From Campylobacter sp. (GTDB lineage Bacteria; Campylobacterota; Campylobacteria; Campylobacterales; Campylobacteraceae): a stretch of DNA of 60,482 bases. A model generated the notes under the pieces. It made no database searches, had not been told where the DNA came from, and saw nothing but the letters and a program-made list of their open reading frames with translations. Position 1 is the first letter of the stretch. Every line of letters begins with the position of its first letter. A program made the position numbers and the translations under genes. This document shows, piece after piece, positions 34,446 through 45,138 of the stretch. The DNA lies in the NCBI GenBank assembly GCA_017469645.1, contig JAFUFY010000077.1, forward strand, positions 1 to 60,482. Direction: 5' to 3'.

Positions 34446-35326
34446 TGTTTCAATTTCCCAAGCCTATAAATACAAATTCCTTCTCTCAGTCCGTCATCAA
34501 CCACGACAAATTCGGTTTTTGCAAAATCCTGCAAAAGCGATTTTAAAAGCATAATCCCCGCAATCATCAAATCTTTTCGATTTTCGCCAAGCTTTAAAAC
34601 GGCTTCATTTTCGCTCATTTCTAAAATCTTTTCAAGCCAAAAATCAAATTCGCCAAACTCCAAATTCTCGCCGTTAATCAAATCGCTTTGATAGCTTTCA
34701 TACGATAGATTTTTACGCAGTGCGACCATAGTCGTCGGCACTCCCGAAGTCAGCACGATTTTATCAAATTTAAGCGAATTTATAAAACTTCTTGCTTCGC
34801 TCACAACCAAATTTGCATTTTTAATTTTATCGTTAAATTCGTCAAATTCGTTACAAAATCTCACAATGCCAAATTTAAAACTTTTTGAGCGTTCGTTATT
34901 TGAAATCTCGGTGCTAGCACCGCCAAGATCGATACAAAGCGGATTTTTCGCATTTAAATTTAAGAGTTTTAAACGATTTAAAATTCCCAAACGCACAAAT
35001 TTCGCTTCATCGTCTCCGCCTATGATTTTAAATTTTACGCCGAATTCACGCCAAATTTCATCAAAAAATTCAGCCGAATTTTTTGCCATACGAAAGGCTT
35101 CTGTTGCCACGCACACGGAATTTTCACACGATTTAAAATCAAAAATTTTATCCATTTTTTTTAATGCCGATTTTATGCGAGTAATCGCGTCAGGGTCAAG
35201 GTCGCCGCCAGCTTGCAAATTTCTAGCGCTTCCTACGATAAATTCGGCACTTTTAAGGATTTTGCCATTTTCGTTCATCAAAACGCCACGCAAGGTATTT
35301 GAACCAAGGTCAATCCCAAAAATCAT
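34439..35326 (-). CDS. ppx: Ppx/GppA-family phosphatase
   Basis: A 295-residue ASKHA-fold phosphatase. The phosphate loop IDLGSNTLRGVL is at residues 4-15, and the second loop CIDLGGASTEIS near residue 130. LTSGVPTTMVAL marks the adenosine-side motif. This short form has only the catalytic domain, so it may act on exopolyphosphate, pppGpp or both; Campylobacter carries two such proteins. It is divergent from pdxJ. Its stop codon is part of the structured repeat element. Confidence 0.88.
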   Translation of the reverse strand: MIFGIDLGSNTLRGVLMNENGKILKSAEFIVGSARNLQAGGDLDPDAITRIKSALKKMDKIFDFKSCENSVCVATEAFRMAKNSAEFFDEIWREFGVKFKIIGGDDEAKFVRLGILNRLKLLNLNAKNPLCIDLGGASTEISNNERSKSFKFGIVRFCNEFDEFNDKIKNANLVVSEARSFINSLKFDKIVLTSGVPTTMVALRKNLSYESYQSDLINGENLEFGEFDFWLEKILEMSENEAVLKLGENRKDLMIAGIMLLKSLLQDFAKTEFVVVDDGLREGICIYRLGKLKQA

Positions 35327-35350
35327 ATTTTTTCCTTTGCTAAATTTAGC

Positions 35351-35356
35351 TATAAT
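35351..35356 (+). promoter_or_regulatory. -10 box of the pdxJ-pdxA operon
   Basis: TATAAT preceded by TTTAGC in the 57-bp space between divergent ppx and pdxJ. Predicted start near 35363; AAGGAGAG ribosome site before the ATG at 35384. Confidence 0.6.
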
Positions 35357-35383
35357 TTTACCAAAAAATTCTAAGGAGAGAAA

Positions 35384-36160
35384 ATGTTACTTGGCGTAAA
35401 TATCGACCATATCGCTGTTTTAAGGGAAGCTAGAAGAGTAAATGACCCTGACATTTTATTTGCAATGTATGAAGCCATCTCGGCAGGAGCCGATCAAATC
35501 ACAATCCATTTGCGAGAAGATCGCCGTCATATCAACGAAAACGACGCAAAAGACATCATCGCTCACTCGAAAGTGCCTGTAAATTTGGAGTGTTCGATAG
35601 ATGAAGAGATAATCGACTTAGTTTGCAAATTTAAACCCTCTCGCGCCACGCTCGTGCCTGAAAAAAGGGAAGAGCTGACAACCGAAGGAGGGTTAAATTT
35701 AGAAAATGAAGGCGTAAAAAATGCTATTGAGAAGCTTCAAGACAGCGGGATTGCCGTTTCGCTTTTTATCGATCCAAGTAGAGAAAATATCGATTTAAGC
35801 GCAAAACTTGGGGCGAAATTCGTCGAGCTTCACACGGGGGCGTATTCGAATATGTTTGCAATGCTAAATTCGAATTTAGCCAAAACCTGCTACGCTGTGA
35901 AAGAATTTGACAAACCGCAGGAAAAACTAAGCGCAATGCTAAAAGATGAAATCACGCGAATTCGCCACACAAGTGCCTATGCAAAGGGGCTTGGACTAGC
36001 CGTTGCAGCAGGGCATGGACTAAACTATCAAAATGTCTCGGCTGTCATTAAAAATTCAGAAATTTTTGAGCTAAATATCGGGCAAAGTATCGTTGCAAGG
36101 GCTGTATTTGTGGGGCTTAAAAATGCGATTAAAGAAATGAAAGAGCTAATAAATTTATAA
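35384..36160 (+). CDS. pdxJ: Pyridoxine 5'-phosphate synthase
   Basis: Condenses 1-deoxyxylulose-5-phosphate with 3-amino-1-hydroxyacetone phosphate to pyridoxine phosphate. The TIM-barrel start LGVNIDHIAVLREARR, the THLREDRRHI-like ITIHLREDRRHI segment and the C-terminal VAAGHGLNYQNV phosphate-binding loop are all present. Length 258 is usual. It is followed 15 nt later by pdxA, whose product generates its amino substrate, so the pathway's last two steps are encoded together. Confidence 0.96.
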   Translation: MLLGVNIDHIAVLREARRVNDPDILFAMYEAISAGADQITIHLREDRRHINENDAKDIIAHSKVPVNLECSIDEEIIDLVCKFKPSRATLVPEKREELTTEGGLNLENEGVKNAIEKLQDSGIAVSLFIDPSRENIDLSAKLGAKFVELHTGAYSNMFAMLNSNLAKTCYAVKEFDKPQEKLSAMLKDEITRIRHTSAYAKGLGLAVAAGHGLNYQNVSAVIKNSEIFELNIGQSIVARAVFVGLKNAIKEMKELINL

Positions 36161-36175
36161 ATTTAAGGCGTAAAA

Positions 36176-37204
36176 ATGGGTAAAAAAAATAGAAAAAATT
36201 TGCAATACCAAAGCGTAAAAGAAAATCAAAATTTAGGCGAAAAAAGTGCCGAAAATAAGCCTAAAATCGCCGTTAGTATCGGTGATATAAACGGAGTAGG
36301 GCTTGAAATCGCCCTAAAATCGCACGAGCAAATTTGCAAAATCTGTGAGCCGATTTATTTTATTGGCGGAGAGCTTTTAAGTCAAGGTGCAAATTTGCTA
36401 AATTTGAGCGTCCCAAAGGATTTTAAGTGCGTAAGTGTGGGCGAGAGTTTTGAAATTCGCCCCGGGAAAGTCGGCAAAAAAAGCGGTAAATTTTCGTTTT
36501 TATCCTTTGTAAATGCCTTAAATTTCGTCGCTGCCAAAAAAGCCATCGCGGTCGTAACCCTGCCGGTAAATAAAGAAGCGTGGAGCAAAGCTGGTATCAA
36601 ATATGTCGGTCATACCGAAGTTTTGAGCGATTTTTTCAAAAAAAAGGCGATTATGATGCTAGGTTGCCAAAAGCTTTTTGTCGCACTTTTTACCGATCAT
36701 ATCGCACTTAGCAAGGTTAGCAAAAAAATAAAATCGAAGCCTTTGAGCGAATTTTTGCAAAATTTGCATAAAAGTTCAGGTTTTAACAAAGTAGGCGTTT
36801 TGGGCTTTAACCCACATGCTAGTGATAACGGCGTCATTGGCGGAAGCGAAGAAAAGCAGATAAAAAAGGCGATAAATTTGGCAAATTTGGCTTTGAAAAA
36901 AGAAGTTTTCTTTGGTCCTTTGGTGCCAGATGTCGCATTTAATCCTATCTCGCTAAAAAACTGCAACAGGCTTGTTGCGATGAACCATGACGCAGGACTT
37001 GCGCCTTTAAAAGCGTTATATTTTGATGAGAGTATAAATGTAAGCCTAAATTTGCCGATAGTCCGCACAAGCGTGGATCACGGCACGGCGTATGACATCG
37101 CTTACAAGGGCGTTGCAGAAACAAAAAGCTATATAAATGCCGTTAAATCGGCACTTGAATTTGCAAGTGTTAAATTTGGTAAAAATTTAGAAACCAAAAA
37201 ATGA
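36176..37204 (+). CDS. pdxA: 4-hydroxythreonine-4-phosphate dehydrogenase
   Basis: Oxidises 4-phosphohydroxythreonine; the product decarboxylates to the substrate of PdxJ. The 342 residues have the [15 protein letters not shown] start, and the metal-binding histidines in [18 protein letters not shown] and the C-terminal [14 protein letters not shown] basic 30-residue extension precedes the catalytic start. It overlaps the DNA polymerase gene by 4 nt, giving an unusual pdxJ-pdxA-polymerase transcript. Confidence 0.95.
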   Translation: MGKKNRKNLQYQSVKENQNLGEKSAENKPKIAVSIGDINGVGLEIALKSHEQICKICEPIYFIGGELLSQGANLLNLSVPKDFKCVSVGESFEIRPGKVGKKSGKFSFLSFVNALNFVAAKKAIAVVTLPVNKEAWSKAGIKYVGHTEVLSDFFKKKAIMMLGCQKLFVALFTDHIALSKVSKKIKSKPLSEFLQNLHKSSGFNKVGVLGFNPHASDNGVIGGSEEKQIKKAINLANLALKKEVFFGPLVPDVAFNPISLKNCNRLVAMNHDAGLAPLKALYFDESINVSLNLPIVRTSVDHGTAYDIAYKGVAETKSYINAVKSALEFASVKFGKNLETKK

Positions 37205-38466
37205 TTTTACATATTGATTTGGATTGTTTTTTTGTCGCGGCGGCTAGGATAAAAAATCCCAGCCTAAACGGCAAAAAAGTCGCCGTCGTGGGTGGTGGAA
37301 ATGGGACTATTTTCGATGAATCAAATACACAAAATAGTCTGAATTTACAAAAAAATCCAAATTCGCAAAATCAATCAAATTTGCAAAATCAATCAAATTT
37401 GCAAAATCAATCAAATTTGCAAAATCAATCAAATTTGCAAAAAGGCGTGATTTTAAGCGCAAGTTATGAAGCAAGAAAATTTGGCGTCAAATCTGCAATG
37501 CCCGTGAAAACAGCATTAGAGCTTTGTCCTGATTTAACGCTTGTGCCTAGTGACCATAGATTTTACTCTGAGCTTTCAAACTCGCTTTATAAATTTTTAT
37601 ATACTTTTACGCCGAGCATTGAAAGATTTAGCATTGATGAGTTTTTTTTGGATTTAAAAGGGACGAAATTTGATGAAAATCCGTTTGAATTTGCTAAATT
37701 CTTGCAAAGTGAAGTTTTAAAAAGATTAAATTTGCCGTGCAGTATCGGAATTTGCAAAGCTAAATTTATTGCAAAACTTGCAACAGATTTGGCAAAACCA
37801 TTTGGAATTCGCTGTATTTGCGATATTAAAGATGAGCTAAAAAGCATTGAAATTTCTAAATTTGCAGGAATTGGTAAATCAACACAAAAAACGCTTGAAA
37901 AATACGCTATTTTCACTATCGGCGATGCATTAAAACATAAAGAAATTTTTGAAAAACTCGGCAAAAACGGCGAAAAACTTTTTGCAAGATTAAGCGGCGA
38001 AGCAGATGATAAAGTCGAAATAACTAGCAAACGCAAGAGTATTGGCTTTGGACGGACATTTTCGCCATGTGCAAACAGGGACGAGATAAAACGCAAAATT
38101 TTGATAATGTGTCGCCATTTGACGCACGATACGCTAAATTTAGGACTAAATCCGACAAGCTATGAGCTAAAAATTCGCTACCGAACAAGAGCCGAGAGTT
38201 CTAAAAGAAAAACGCTAGATAGGGATTTTTCTTTAAATTTGCTAAGCGAAGTTATGGCAGAGCTTTTTGAGAATTGCGATATTCATAAGGATTTTGAGAT
38301 TATTCATATTAGCCTAAATTTGACGAATTTCAAAGACGGAAAAGAGTGTGAAAATTCGCTTTTTTCCTTAAATGAAGATAAAAAACAACATAAACTTGAT
38401 AAAACAATCAATAAAATTTGGGAAAAATTTGGATTAGATAAACTAAAAAAAGCAACGGAGATTTAG
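37201..38466 (+). CDS. dinB: Y-family DNA polymerase with a hexapeptide tandem-repeat insertion
   Basis: A translesion polymerase of the DinB/UmuC superfamily, 421 residues. Palm acidic residues are visible in [13 protein letters not shown] (D6, D8) and in SIDEFFLDL. The [16 protein letters not shown] finger motif and the [21 protein letters not shown] segment are normal. Residues 44-79 are an insertion of six hexapeptides ([12 protein letters not shown], then QNQSNL four times) just before the finger motif. The C-terminal NSLFSL may be a sliding-clamp motif. It is translationally coupled to pdxA. Whether it is Pol IV or another Y-family branch is uncertain. Confidence 0.88.
   Translation: MILHIDLDCFFVAAARIKNPSLNGKKVAVVGGGNGTIFDESNTQNSLNLQKNPNSQNQSNLQNQSNLQNQSNLQNQSNLQKGVILSASYEARKFGVKSAMPVKTALELCPDLTLVPSDHRFYSELSNSLYKFLYTFTPSIERFSIDEFFLDLKGTKFDENPFEFAKFLQSEVLKRLNLPCSIGICKAKFIAKLATDLAKPFGIRCICDIKDELKSIEISKFAGIGKSTQKTLEKYAIFTIGDALKHKEIFEKLGKNGEKLFARLSGEADDKVEITSKRKSIGFGRTFSPCANRDEIKRKILIMCRHLTHDTLNLGLNPTSYELKIRYRTRAESSKRKTLDRDFSLNLLSEVMAELFENCDIHKDFEIIHISLNLTNFKDGKECENSLFSLNEDKKQHKLDKTINKIWEKFGLDKLKKATEI
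37330..37437 (+). repeat. 18-bp tandem repeat inside the polymerase gene
   Basis: Six units of 18 bp, the last four (37366-37437) identical: CAAAATCAATCAAATTTG. The first two (37330-37365) are decayed. The unit is a multiple of three, so copy-number changes keep the frame and add or remove a QNQSNL hexapeptide. Confidence 0.9.
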
Positions 38467-38474
38467 ATATTTGG

Positions 38475-38510
38475 AAATTGAATTTGCAAATTTTGCAAAT
38501 TCAATTTTTT
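38475..38510. terminator. Bidirectional terminator between the polymerase and PBP1A genes
   Basis: A perfect 15-bp stem, AAATTGAATTTGCAA paired with TTGCAAATTCAATTT around a 3-nt loop, followed by a T-run. It fills the 42-bp space between convergent genes. Confidence 0.75.
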
Positions 38511-40428
38511 ATAACTCAGGTGCATTTTCCGGGACGATAACCGGTTCTTCATTTGGTAACGGTGAAGTGCGCGTGTAATATTCGCTTTTTCCTGCGTAAT
38601 TACGCGTATAAACTCCGCTTGGAACGCTAAATGTGCGTTTTGTTTGCGGGTATTCTTGGATATAGCTTTCTAAAAATTTAGCAAACACAGGTGCAGCCGT
38701 TCGTCCGCCTTGCTCGACGCTTCGCATAGGCTTATAATCGTCATTTCCATACCAAACAATCGCTTGAATTTCAGGCGTAAAACCGCAGAACCAAACATCA
38801 ATGCTATCATTTGAAGTACCTGTTTTGCCTGCGATTTCTATGCCTTTTACGCGCGCTCTTGTGCCAGTTCCAGCACTTACGATATTTTTCATAAGAGTTG
38901 TCATAAGATAGGCTTGTTCAGGCTGTAAAATGCGTTTTCGTTGAGGTTGGAAAACAAGCGTTTTGCCGTTTTTATCTGTGATTGAGTTTATAAATTTAGA
39001 CTTTGTGCTAACGCCAAGTCCTGCAAAAACAGAATAAATACTAGAATATTCAAGCGGCGAAATACCATAGCTTCCAACCGCGATTGAAAGCGCAGGCGGG
39101 ACATCTTTAAAGCCAAATTCGTTTAATTTATTTAATGCTCTTTGAAGTCCGATTGCGTGTAAAAGGTTGATTGAAGCGAGATTTCGCGATTTTTGTAAGG
39201 CTTCTTTTAAGGTTATGTAGCCTGTAAAAGTTTTATCAAAATTCTTTGGCGTCCATGATTTGTCGCTCCCGTCATCAAATTCTCTTGCGACATCGGGAAT
39301 TTCGCTCATAGTTGAATACCCCATATCAAGGGCGATTTGATAGATAAATGGCTTAAAACTAGATCCCGTTTGGCGTTTTGATTGTGTAGCTCTGTTAAAG
39401 TTGCTTTTAGTATAATCCACTCCGCCAACAAGTGCTAAAACCTCGCCATTTAGCGGATTTGTAACGACGATTGCACCATTTAGATTACTAGCATTTGCGT
39501 CTTTATCTCGTTTTAAAATTTCATTATAACCAAAATTTAGGGCTTCATTTGCCAATTCTTGTGTTTTTAAATCCACGCTAGTTTCGATAGTATAACCGCC
39601 TGTTTTTATATCGGGAAAAATTTTCGTAGCTTCTTTGACGACTTCATCGACGACATAAGGGGCTTTATTTTGCGTTAGCGTTTCGTTATAAATGGCAGGA
39701 GTTTCAGCCATTGCGATTTCATATTCGCCTTTATTTATCCAGCCAAGTTCATACATACGGGATATGACATTGTTTGCACGGCTTAATGACAAATTTAGAT
39801 TGCGCGTAGGATCAAACTGGCTTGGAGCTTTTGGCAAACCAACCAAAATCGCCGTTTCTTTTAAGCTTAGCTCATCTAGTGCTTTTTTGAAATATCCCAT
39901 AGCGGCGGTTTTTATGCCGTAGTATTGGTGTCCAAAATATACTTCGTTAAAATATCTTTCCAAAATTTGCTCTTTGGTGAGTGCATTTTCGATTTTTAAC
40001 GCCATAATCATTTCTTTGATCTTTCGATCTATCTTTTTTTCACTCGTTAAAATCATATTTTTGACAAGTTGTTGAGTTATGGTAGAAGCACCTTCGACAA
40101 ATGCCATAGCCTTTATATCTTTTACCAAAGCTCTAAAAATAGCTTCTAAATTTATCCCGTCATGCTCGAAAAATGCAGTATCTTCGATAGCTACAAGTGC
40201 TTCGATGATACGACCCGGAATATCTTCATATTTAACAAAAACTCTGTTTTCTTCATCAAAAATATTTGCAACTAAATTTCCATTTCTATCGTAAATTCTA
40301 GTGGTTAATTTTGGTTTATATTCGATAATGCTGTTAGATTCTATGCTAACTTGCGAATAAAAATATAAAAAAACCCCACCCACTGCAAAAATGCAAAGTG
40401 TCAAAAAGCTAAATAAAACTCTTACCAT
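38509..40428 (-). CDS. pbpA: Penicillin-binding protein 1A (glycosyltransferase/transpeptidase)
   Basis: A bifunctional peptidoglycan synthase anchored by one N-terminal helix (residues about 4-24). The GT51 domain has EDTAFFEHDG (82-91, catalytic Glu) and GASTITQQLVKN. The transpeptidase domain shows GSSFKP (active-site Ser), SRNLASIN and KTGTSND. The 639-residue length is standard, ending in a proline/glutamate-rich tail. Its first 7 nt overlap maf, and maf and the gene before it are read in the same direction, so it ends an alaS-type cluster also seen in C. jejuni. Confidence 0.95.
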   Translation of the reverse strand: MVRVLFSFLTLCIFAVGGVFLYFYSQVSIESNSIIEYKPKLTTRIYDRNGNLVANIFDEENRVFVKYEDIPGRIIEALVAIEDTAFFEHDGINLEAIFRALVKDIKAMAFVEGASTITQQLVKNMILTSEKKIDRKIKEMIMALKIENALTKEQILERYFNEVYFGHQYYGIKTAAMGYFKKALDELSLKETAILVGLPKAPSQFDPTRNLNLSLSRANNVISRMYELGWINKGEYEIAMAETPAIYNETLTQNKAPYVVDEVVKEATKIFPDIKTGGYTIETSVDLKTQELANEALNFGYNEILKRDKDANASNLNGAIVVTNPLNGEVLALVGGVDYTKSNFNRATQSKRQTGSSFKPFIYQIALDMGYSTMSEIPDVAREFDDGSDKSWTPKNFDKTFTGYITLKEALQKSRNLASINLLHAIGLQRALNKLNEFGFKDVPPALSIAVGSYGISPLEYSSIYSVFAGLGVSTKSKFINSITDKNGKTLVFQPQRKRILQPEQAYLMTTLMKNIVSAGTGTRARVKGIEIAGKTGTSNDSIDVWFCGFTPEIQAIVWYGNDDYKPMRSVEQGGRTAAPVFAKFLESYIQEYPQTKRTFSVPSGVYTRNYAGKSEYYTRTSPLPNEEPVIVPENAPEL

Positions 40429-40970
40429 AAATACCTCTTTAAAATTTCAACGCTTAGTCCCATAGCTGTGCTTGTAAAACCACTTTGAGAGATGATATAT
40501 TTTTTATTAAAACCTTCTATCGTCATAGCTCCTGCTTTGCCGACATAATCTTTTTTGGCGATGTATTCACACAAATCATCATCGCTAAATTTAGCAAATT
40601 TATATGTTGTAATAGCTGAATTTACAAAATTTATCTTTTTTGAAACAAAAATCATCGCCGTAACAACGCTTGAAAAGTTATCGCTTTGCGCTTTTAGCAT
40701 TTTATATGCCTCATCATCACTACTAGCTTTACCAAAAATTTGGTTATTTACCACAACGGCACTATCGGCGAATAGCACTCTATCAATATCTTTATAAATT
40801 TTAAAAAACTGCTCTTTTTTTGCATTTGCCACTTTGTAGGCATAGGTATAAGGGTTGCTAAAATCAATGCCGCTTTCATCAAATTTAGCACAAATTTGCT
40901 CAAATTTAATGCCATGATTTTTCAAAATAAGCGCTCTTGTTGGTGAAGATGAAGCTAGATAAATCATCAA
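40422..40970 (-). CDS. maf: Maf-family nucleotide pyrophosphatase
   Basis: Maf proteins hydrolyse non-canonical or pyrimidine nucleoside triphosphates and are linked to septum control. The 182 residues start with LASSSPTRALILKNHGI (the family's SxSPxR signature). They also have FADSAVVVNNQIFGKAS and YVGKAGAMTIEGF. The usual acidic catalytic residue is in the ADSAV block. It overlaps PBP1A by 7 nt and the upstream membrane gene by 4 nt. Confidence 0.92.
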   Translation of the reverse strand: MMIYLASSSPTRALILKNHGIKFEQICAKFDESGIDFSNPYTYAYKVANAKKEQFFKIYKDIDRVLFADSAVVVNNQIFGKASSDDEAYKMLKAQSDNFSSVVTAMIFVSKKINFVNSAITTYKFAKFSDDDLCEYIAKKDYVGKAGAMTIEGFNKKYIISQSGFTSTAMGLSVEILKRYLW

Positions 40971-41452
40971 AACTCACTTATAGTAACGCCTAAATAAACG
41001 CAAATCAGCGATATTGCGATATTTAATGGAATAAAATATTTTAAAATTATGATTAAATGCTCGTTTGCTTCGATTTCGTTTTTAGCCAAAACCGCCTTTT
41101 GAAACGATAAAATTTTGTAGTGAATATAGACAAAATTTAGCAAAATAAACATCGAAGCAGCCCAAAGCGTCGTTATGATGCCTGTTATCATGGGATCTGC
41201 AAATTTATAGTTATTTCCGATAGAAATAAGATAACCGCTAATGATAATAACGGCAAAATATAACAAAAAAAAGCGTTCGTATCTGCTAAAATGCGACTTT
41301 ATTTTATCGCAGTTTTCGCAAATATTTTCGCTTTTTTTGTAAATTCTAATGATATAAACACAGCAAATTTGAGCATTTATAAAAAAAATAACTGCCAAAA
41401 TGTGAAGTAAGGGCAAAATTTGCGTTGCCCTTGCAAAACCAAATTCGTTCAA
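40967..41452 (-). CDS. Four-helix integral membrane protein, unknown
   Basis: I do not recognise a firm family. The 161 residues have four hydrophobic segments, at about 12-34, 62-79, 88-110 and 136-156, with histidines at LLHILAV and in the third helix end (YIHYKIL). A CENCDK pair of cysteines lies in the first loop. The layout resembles CopD/YkoY-like or heme/copper-linked membrane proteins, but no signature settles it. It lies between alaS (52 nt) and maf (4-nt overlap), on the same strand. Confidence 0.7.
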   Translation of the reverse strand: MNEFGFARATQILPLLHILAVIFFINAQICCVYIIRIYKKSENICENCDKIKSHFSRYERFFLLYFAVIIISGYLISIGNNYKFADPMITGIITTLWAASMFILLNFVYIHYKILSFQKAVLAKNEIEANEHLIIILKYFIPLNIAISLICVYLGVTISEF

Positions 41453-41504
41453 ATTTCGCTCCTAAATTTGCAAATTTTACTTTTCGAATTTGTTTGTTTT
41501 ATCA

Positions 41505-44042
41505 TCAAATTTTCGCCTTTATAAATTCATTTGCAAATGCAATCGCTTGGCTGATTTTGCTTATGTCTTTTCCGCCGGCTGTGGCGAAATCATCTCGCCC
41601 GCCGCCTCCGCCGCCAAGAATTTTTGCTACTTCTTTGACGATTTCTCCTGCTTTTGCATCTGCACCTTTTACGCCACAAGCGATTTGGACTTTTTCGTTT
41701 TCTGGTTTGAAAAATAGGGCGATGATTTTTTCATTTTGATTTTTTAGCTCGTCGATTTTGGCTTTTATATCGCCGTCAAATTCGCTGATTGCGACTTTTA
41801 CGCCATTAATTTCGTTTAATTCGATAGCTTTATTTGAATTTGCCTTGCTAAGCTCGGTTTTTAGTGATTTTATCTCATCTTTTAGCTTTTTAATCGCCGC
41901 TATCGGCTCGTTTGTTTTGAGATTTTCATTGATTTGTGCAAGTTGCAAACGCAAATTTTTGGCATAATTTAACGCAGATTTTGAGCAAATCGCTTCGATT
42001 CTACGCACTCCTGCGCTTACGCCACTTTCTTTTACGATAAAAAAGCTTCCGATTTCGCCTGTATTTTTGACATGTGTCCCGCCACAAAGCTCTTTGCTAT
42101 CGCCTATGCTTACCACGCGGACATTTTGGGCATATTTTTCGCCAAAAAGTGCCACAGCACCGCTATTTTTGGCATCATCAATATTCATAATATCGGTTTT
42201 TGTGGAATTTGCGTGAGAGATTTGATTATTTACAAAATTTTCTACTTTTTCGATTTGTTCGCTACTCATCGCCTTTGGATATGTAAAGTCAAATCGCAAA
42301 CGAGTGGCTTCCACAAGGCTTCCAGCTTGACTTACCATATCGCCTAAAACCCTGCGAAGTCCTAAATGAAGTAGGTGAGTCGCACTATGGTGTCTTGCGA
42401 TTTCGTTTCGCTCACTGCTAACTTCACAACTAACTATATCGCCTACTTTTAAATCCAAACTGGCTTCGACTTGGCTTAAATTTAGCCCAAAAAACTTTTG
42501 CGTATCTAAAACGCTACTAGTTTTATTTATCATGCCTGTGTCGTTGCATTGACCACCGCTTGTAGCGTAAAATGGAGTTTTATCAAGTAGTATCCAGCCG
42601 ATATTTCCTGCTTTAAGATCCGAAATTTCTTTAAATTCACTATCTAAAATAGCTAAAATTTTACTTTTACAAGTCGTTGTTTCATAACCGATAAACTCAT
42701 TTTCGCCAAATTTTTCAAGCAAAGCCTTAAAATCGCCGATAGCAGTGGCTTTATCGCCACTTCCTTTCCACGCAGCTTTGGCTCTTTGGCGTTGTTCGCT
42801 CATAAGTTCATCAAATTTTTTCTCATCGATTTTGATATTTTTCTCACGCAACATATCAGCAGTCAGATCAAGCGGAAAGCCGTAAGTATCGTATAATTTA
42901 AAAGCAACTTCGCCGCTAAAAATATCTTTTGTTTTTTCTAGTTCGTCGTTAAATAAATTTAGTCCAGCCGAAATAGTCGCAAAAAAGCGTTCTTCTTCAA
43001 GTTTGATTAGCTCTTTTATATTTTCTTTTTTCTCGTTTAAATAGCCGTAATGTCCGCCCATGACTTTGCATAAGACACCCACAAGTTTGTGCATAAACGG
43101 CTCTTTTATGCCTAGTAAATATCCGTGTCTGACGGCTCTGCGGAGAATTCTGCGTAAAACATAACCGCGTCCTTCTTTGTCAAAATTTACGCCCTGAGCT
43201 AATAAAAACGAAACCGAGCGAATATGATCTGCGATTACTCGGTAACTTGCTCCGCTTTCATAAGCATAAGCTTTGCCACATAATTTTGCAACTTCATTGA
43301 TGATTGGCATAAAAAGCGAACTATCGTAATTGCTAAATTTACCTTCTTTTATCGCTACAACCCGTTCTAAGCCCATGCCAGTGTCGATTGATGGCTTTGG
43401 AAGCGGGGTTAGTTTGCCATCAATTGATCGTTCGTATTGCATAAAAACTAAATTCCAAATCTCTAAAAAGCGATCGCCGTCTCCGCCCATATAGTCTTCT
43501 TCGCCACTAAAATGCTCTTGCCCTTGATCGTAAAAAATCTCGCTACATGGCCCGCAAGGTCCAGTATCGCCCATAGCCCAAAAGTTATCTTTATCGCCAA
43601 AGCGGTAAATTCGCTCTTTTGCTATATGTTGCTGCCAAATCTCATACGCTTCATCGTCGCTTGTATGAACCGTAACATAGAGTTTTTCTTTTGGAAGTTT
43701 TAAAATTTCGGTTACAAACTCCCACGCATACGCAATCGCTTCTTTTTTGAAATATTCGCCAAAGCTGAAATTTCCAAGCATTTCAAAAAATGTGTGGTGG
43801 CGCGCTGTGTAGCCGACATTATCAAGGTCGTTGTGTTTGCCACCGGCTCTTATACAGGTTTGACAACTCGTGCGAATCGGCGGAGTTGGGCGTGGTACCG
43901 CACCTGTAAAAATGCTTTTAAACGGCACCATTCCTGCGTTTGTAAATAAAAGTGTCGCATCATCAGGCACTAACGGCGATGAAGCGATAATCTCATGACC
44001 TTTTGAAGCAAAAAAATCCAAATAGGCTTGTCTAATATCCAT
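41505..44042 (-). CDS. alaS: Alanine-tRNA ligase
   Basis: Charges tRNA-Ala and edits Ser/Gly mischarging. The 845 residues show the class II core ([30 protein letters not shown]), then the editing domain with metal ligands [10 protein letters not shown] and [14 protein letters not shown] coiled coil follows, then a C-terminal DHHA1 domain with the [15 protein letters not shown] loop. The length is normal. It is first in the minus-strand group alaS-membrane protein-maf-pbpA. Confidence 0.97.
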   Translation of the reverse strand: MDIRQAYLDFFASKGHEIIASSPLVPDDATLLFTNAGMVPFKSIFTGAVPRPTPPIRTSCQTCIRAGGKHNDLDNVGYTARHHTFFEMLGNFSFGEYFKKEAIAYAWEFVTEILKLPKEKLYVTVHTSDDEAYEIWQQHIAKERIYRFGDKDNFWAMGDTGPCGPCSEIFYDQGQEHFSGEEDYMGGDGDRFLEIWNLVFMQYERSIDGKLTPLPKPSIDTGMGLERVVAIKEGKFSNYDSSLFMPIINEVAKLCGKAYAYESGASYRVIADHIRSVSFLLAQGVNFDKEGRGYVLRRILRRAVRHGYLLGIKEPFMHKLVGVLCKVMGGHYGYLNEKKENIKELIKLEEERFFATISAGLNLFNDELEKTKDIFSGEVAFKLYDTYGFPLDLTADMLREKNIKIDEKKFDELMSEQRQRAKAAWKGSGDKATAIGDFKALLEKFGENEFIGYETTTCKSKILAILDSEFKEISDLKAGNIGWILLDKTPFYATSGGQCNDTGMINKTSSVLDTQKFFGLNLSQVEASLDLKVGDIVSCEVSSERNEIARHHSATHLLHLGLRRVLGDMVSQAGSLVEATRLRFDFTYPKAMSSEQIEKVENFVNNQISHANSTKTDIMNIDDAKNSGAVALFGEKYAQNVRVVSIGDSKELCGGTHVKNTGEIGSFFIVKESGVSAGVRRIEAICSKSALNYAKNLRLQLAQINENLKTNEPIAAIKKLKDEIKSLKTELSKANSNKAIELNEINGVKVAISEFDGDIKAKIDELKNQNEKIIALFFKPENEKVQIACGVKGADAKAGEIVKEVAKILGGGGGGRDDFATAGGKDISKISQAIAFANEFIKAKI

Positions 44043-44122
44043 TTTTATTTTCCTAAAATTTCGTAAATTTAAGGGTTGATTTTATCCAAAATTTTGTTTA
44101 AAACTTCTGAATTTTTGCAAAT

Positions 44123-45091
44123 TTATAGATTTTGAAAATAAATTTGCAAAGAATTTTTAACTTCATCTAACATTTCAAAGCGTTTTTTATACATTGAGCG
44201 TTTTTTGCTTTGAATTTCTTCTAAACTTTTTCGTTCGATATTAAGCGGAATTTCGTAGTATTTTTCGCCGAATTTCCCGCCGTTTTCACGCCAAAATTCA
44301 TCATAATCAAAAAGCAATCGCGAGTGGTCGTTTCGCCTAAATTTGGCTTGATTTTCTTTTGGAATTCCAAGTAGCGAAAAATTTTTAATCTCGCAAATCA
44401 TCTTAAAAACATTAACAATCATAAAAGCTGGTCTTATTCCATGCATTTGCTTTGTGGCTTGTTTGATGAGATCTGGCGTGTTTGGTTCGTTTGAGCCTTG
44501 CACAGAAGCGATCAAAAGCGAATTTGGAGCAACAAAACTAAACGAAGCATCATAAATTTTTTCATCTTTGGTTTGTATATTTATCGAAAAAAAGCCTTCT
44601 AACGGGTCGATATTGTTTATATTTAGATAAAGAAGCAAATTTTCATCAAATTTAAAAAGTAAAATTTTCTTTTTTTCTAGCAGTTCATCAAGTTTTTTTT
44701 CGCCTAAAAAAGTTTTTGCTAAATTGAAATTTTGAATTATCATTTCTAGGCGTTCTTTTTCGTTTAGTCGATTGTCGCAGTATTTGTATAAAATCGTATT
44801 TGCGCGGTAAAAATTCGAGCTAAATAATTTTTCCCAAATAGGATTTTTATTTATAAAATTTTCAAATTCTTTAATTTCGTTTTTACATATATTTGTCGCA
44901 AGATGATAACGAAAATACTGACGAAATCGCTTTAATGCGCGGATTTCATCTTTATACATTTGCTTAAAAGACGGAAATTTAAACAAAACGAAAGACCTCT
45001 TAAATTTGAAATTTGGCGTAATTTTATCTAAAATATTTTTGAAAATATATAAATTTTGGATAAAAAATAACTGAAAAATAACTTTCAGCAT
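44123..45091 (-). CDS. DUF535 (VirK/YbjX) family protein
   Basis: The C-terminal half carries the DUF535 signature: SFSFVAPNSLLIASVQG, IKQATKQMHGIRPAFMIVNVF, the SLLGIPKENQA segment, and HSRLLFDYDEFW. VirK and YbjX homologues relate to envelope stress and antimicrobial-peptide survival in enterobacteria; the molecular function is unknown. I keep the ATG at 45091 (322 residues), but no ribosome site is evident, and an internal ATG at about residue 45 is possible. It is divergent from the oxidoreductase gene, whose -10 box lies 9 bp from this start. Confidence 0.8.
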   Translation of the reverse strand: MLKVIFQLFFIQNLYIFKNILDKITPNFKFKRSFVLFKFPSFKQMYKDEIRALKRFRQYFRYHLATNICKNEIKEFENFINKNPIWEKLFSSNFYRANTILYKYCDNRLNEKERLEMIIQNFNLAKTFLGEKKLDELLEKKKILLFKFDENLLLYLNINNIDPLEGFFSINIQTKDEKIYDASFSFVAPNSLLIASVQGSNEPNTPDLIKQATKQMHGIRPAFMIVNVFKMICEIKNFSLLGIPKENQAKFRRNDHSRLLFDYDEFWRENGGKFGEKYYEIPLNIERKSLEEIQSKKRSMYKKRFEMLDEVKNSLQIYFQNL

Positions 45092-45099
45092 ATATTTGA

Positions 45100-45105
45100 T
45101 ATAAT
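45100..45105 (+). promoter_or_regulatory. -10 box for the oxidoreductase-hemH pair
   Basis: TATAAT preceded by ATTTGA, 34 nt before the ATG at 45139, with AAGGTT before the start. It overlaps the start region of the divergent DUF535 gene. Confidence 0.55.
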
Positions 45106-45138
45106 GGCGACGATTAATTAAATTTTTAAGGTTCGTTT

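Noticed and set aside
37366..37437. Four exact 18-bp repeats as a CRISPR or a regulatory iteron
   Set aside because: No spacers between units and the repeats are in frame inside a polymerase gene.
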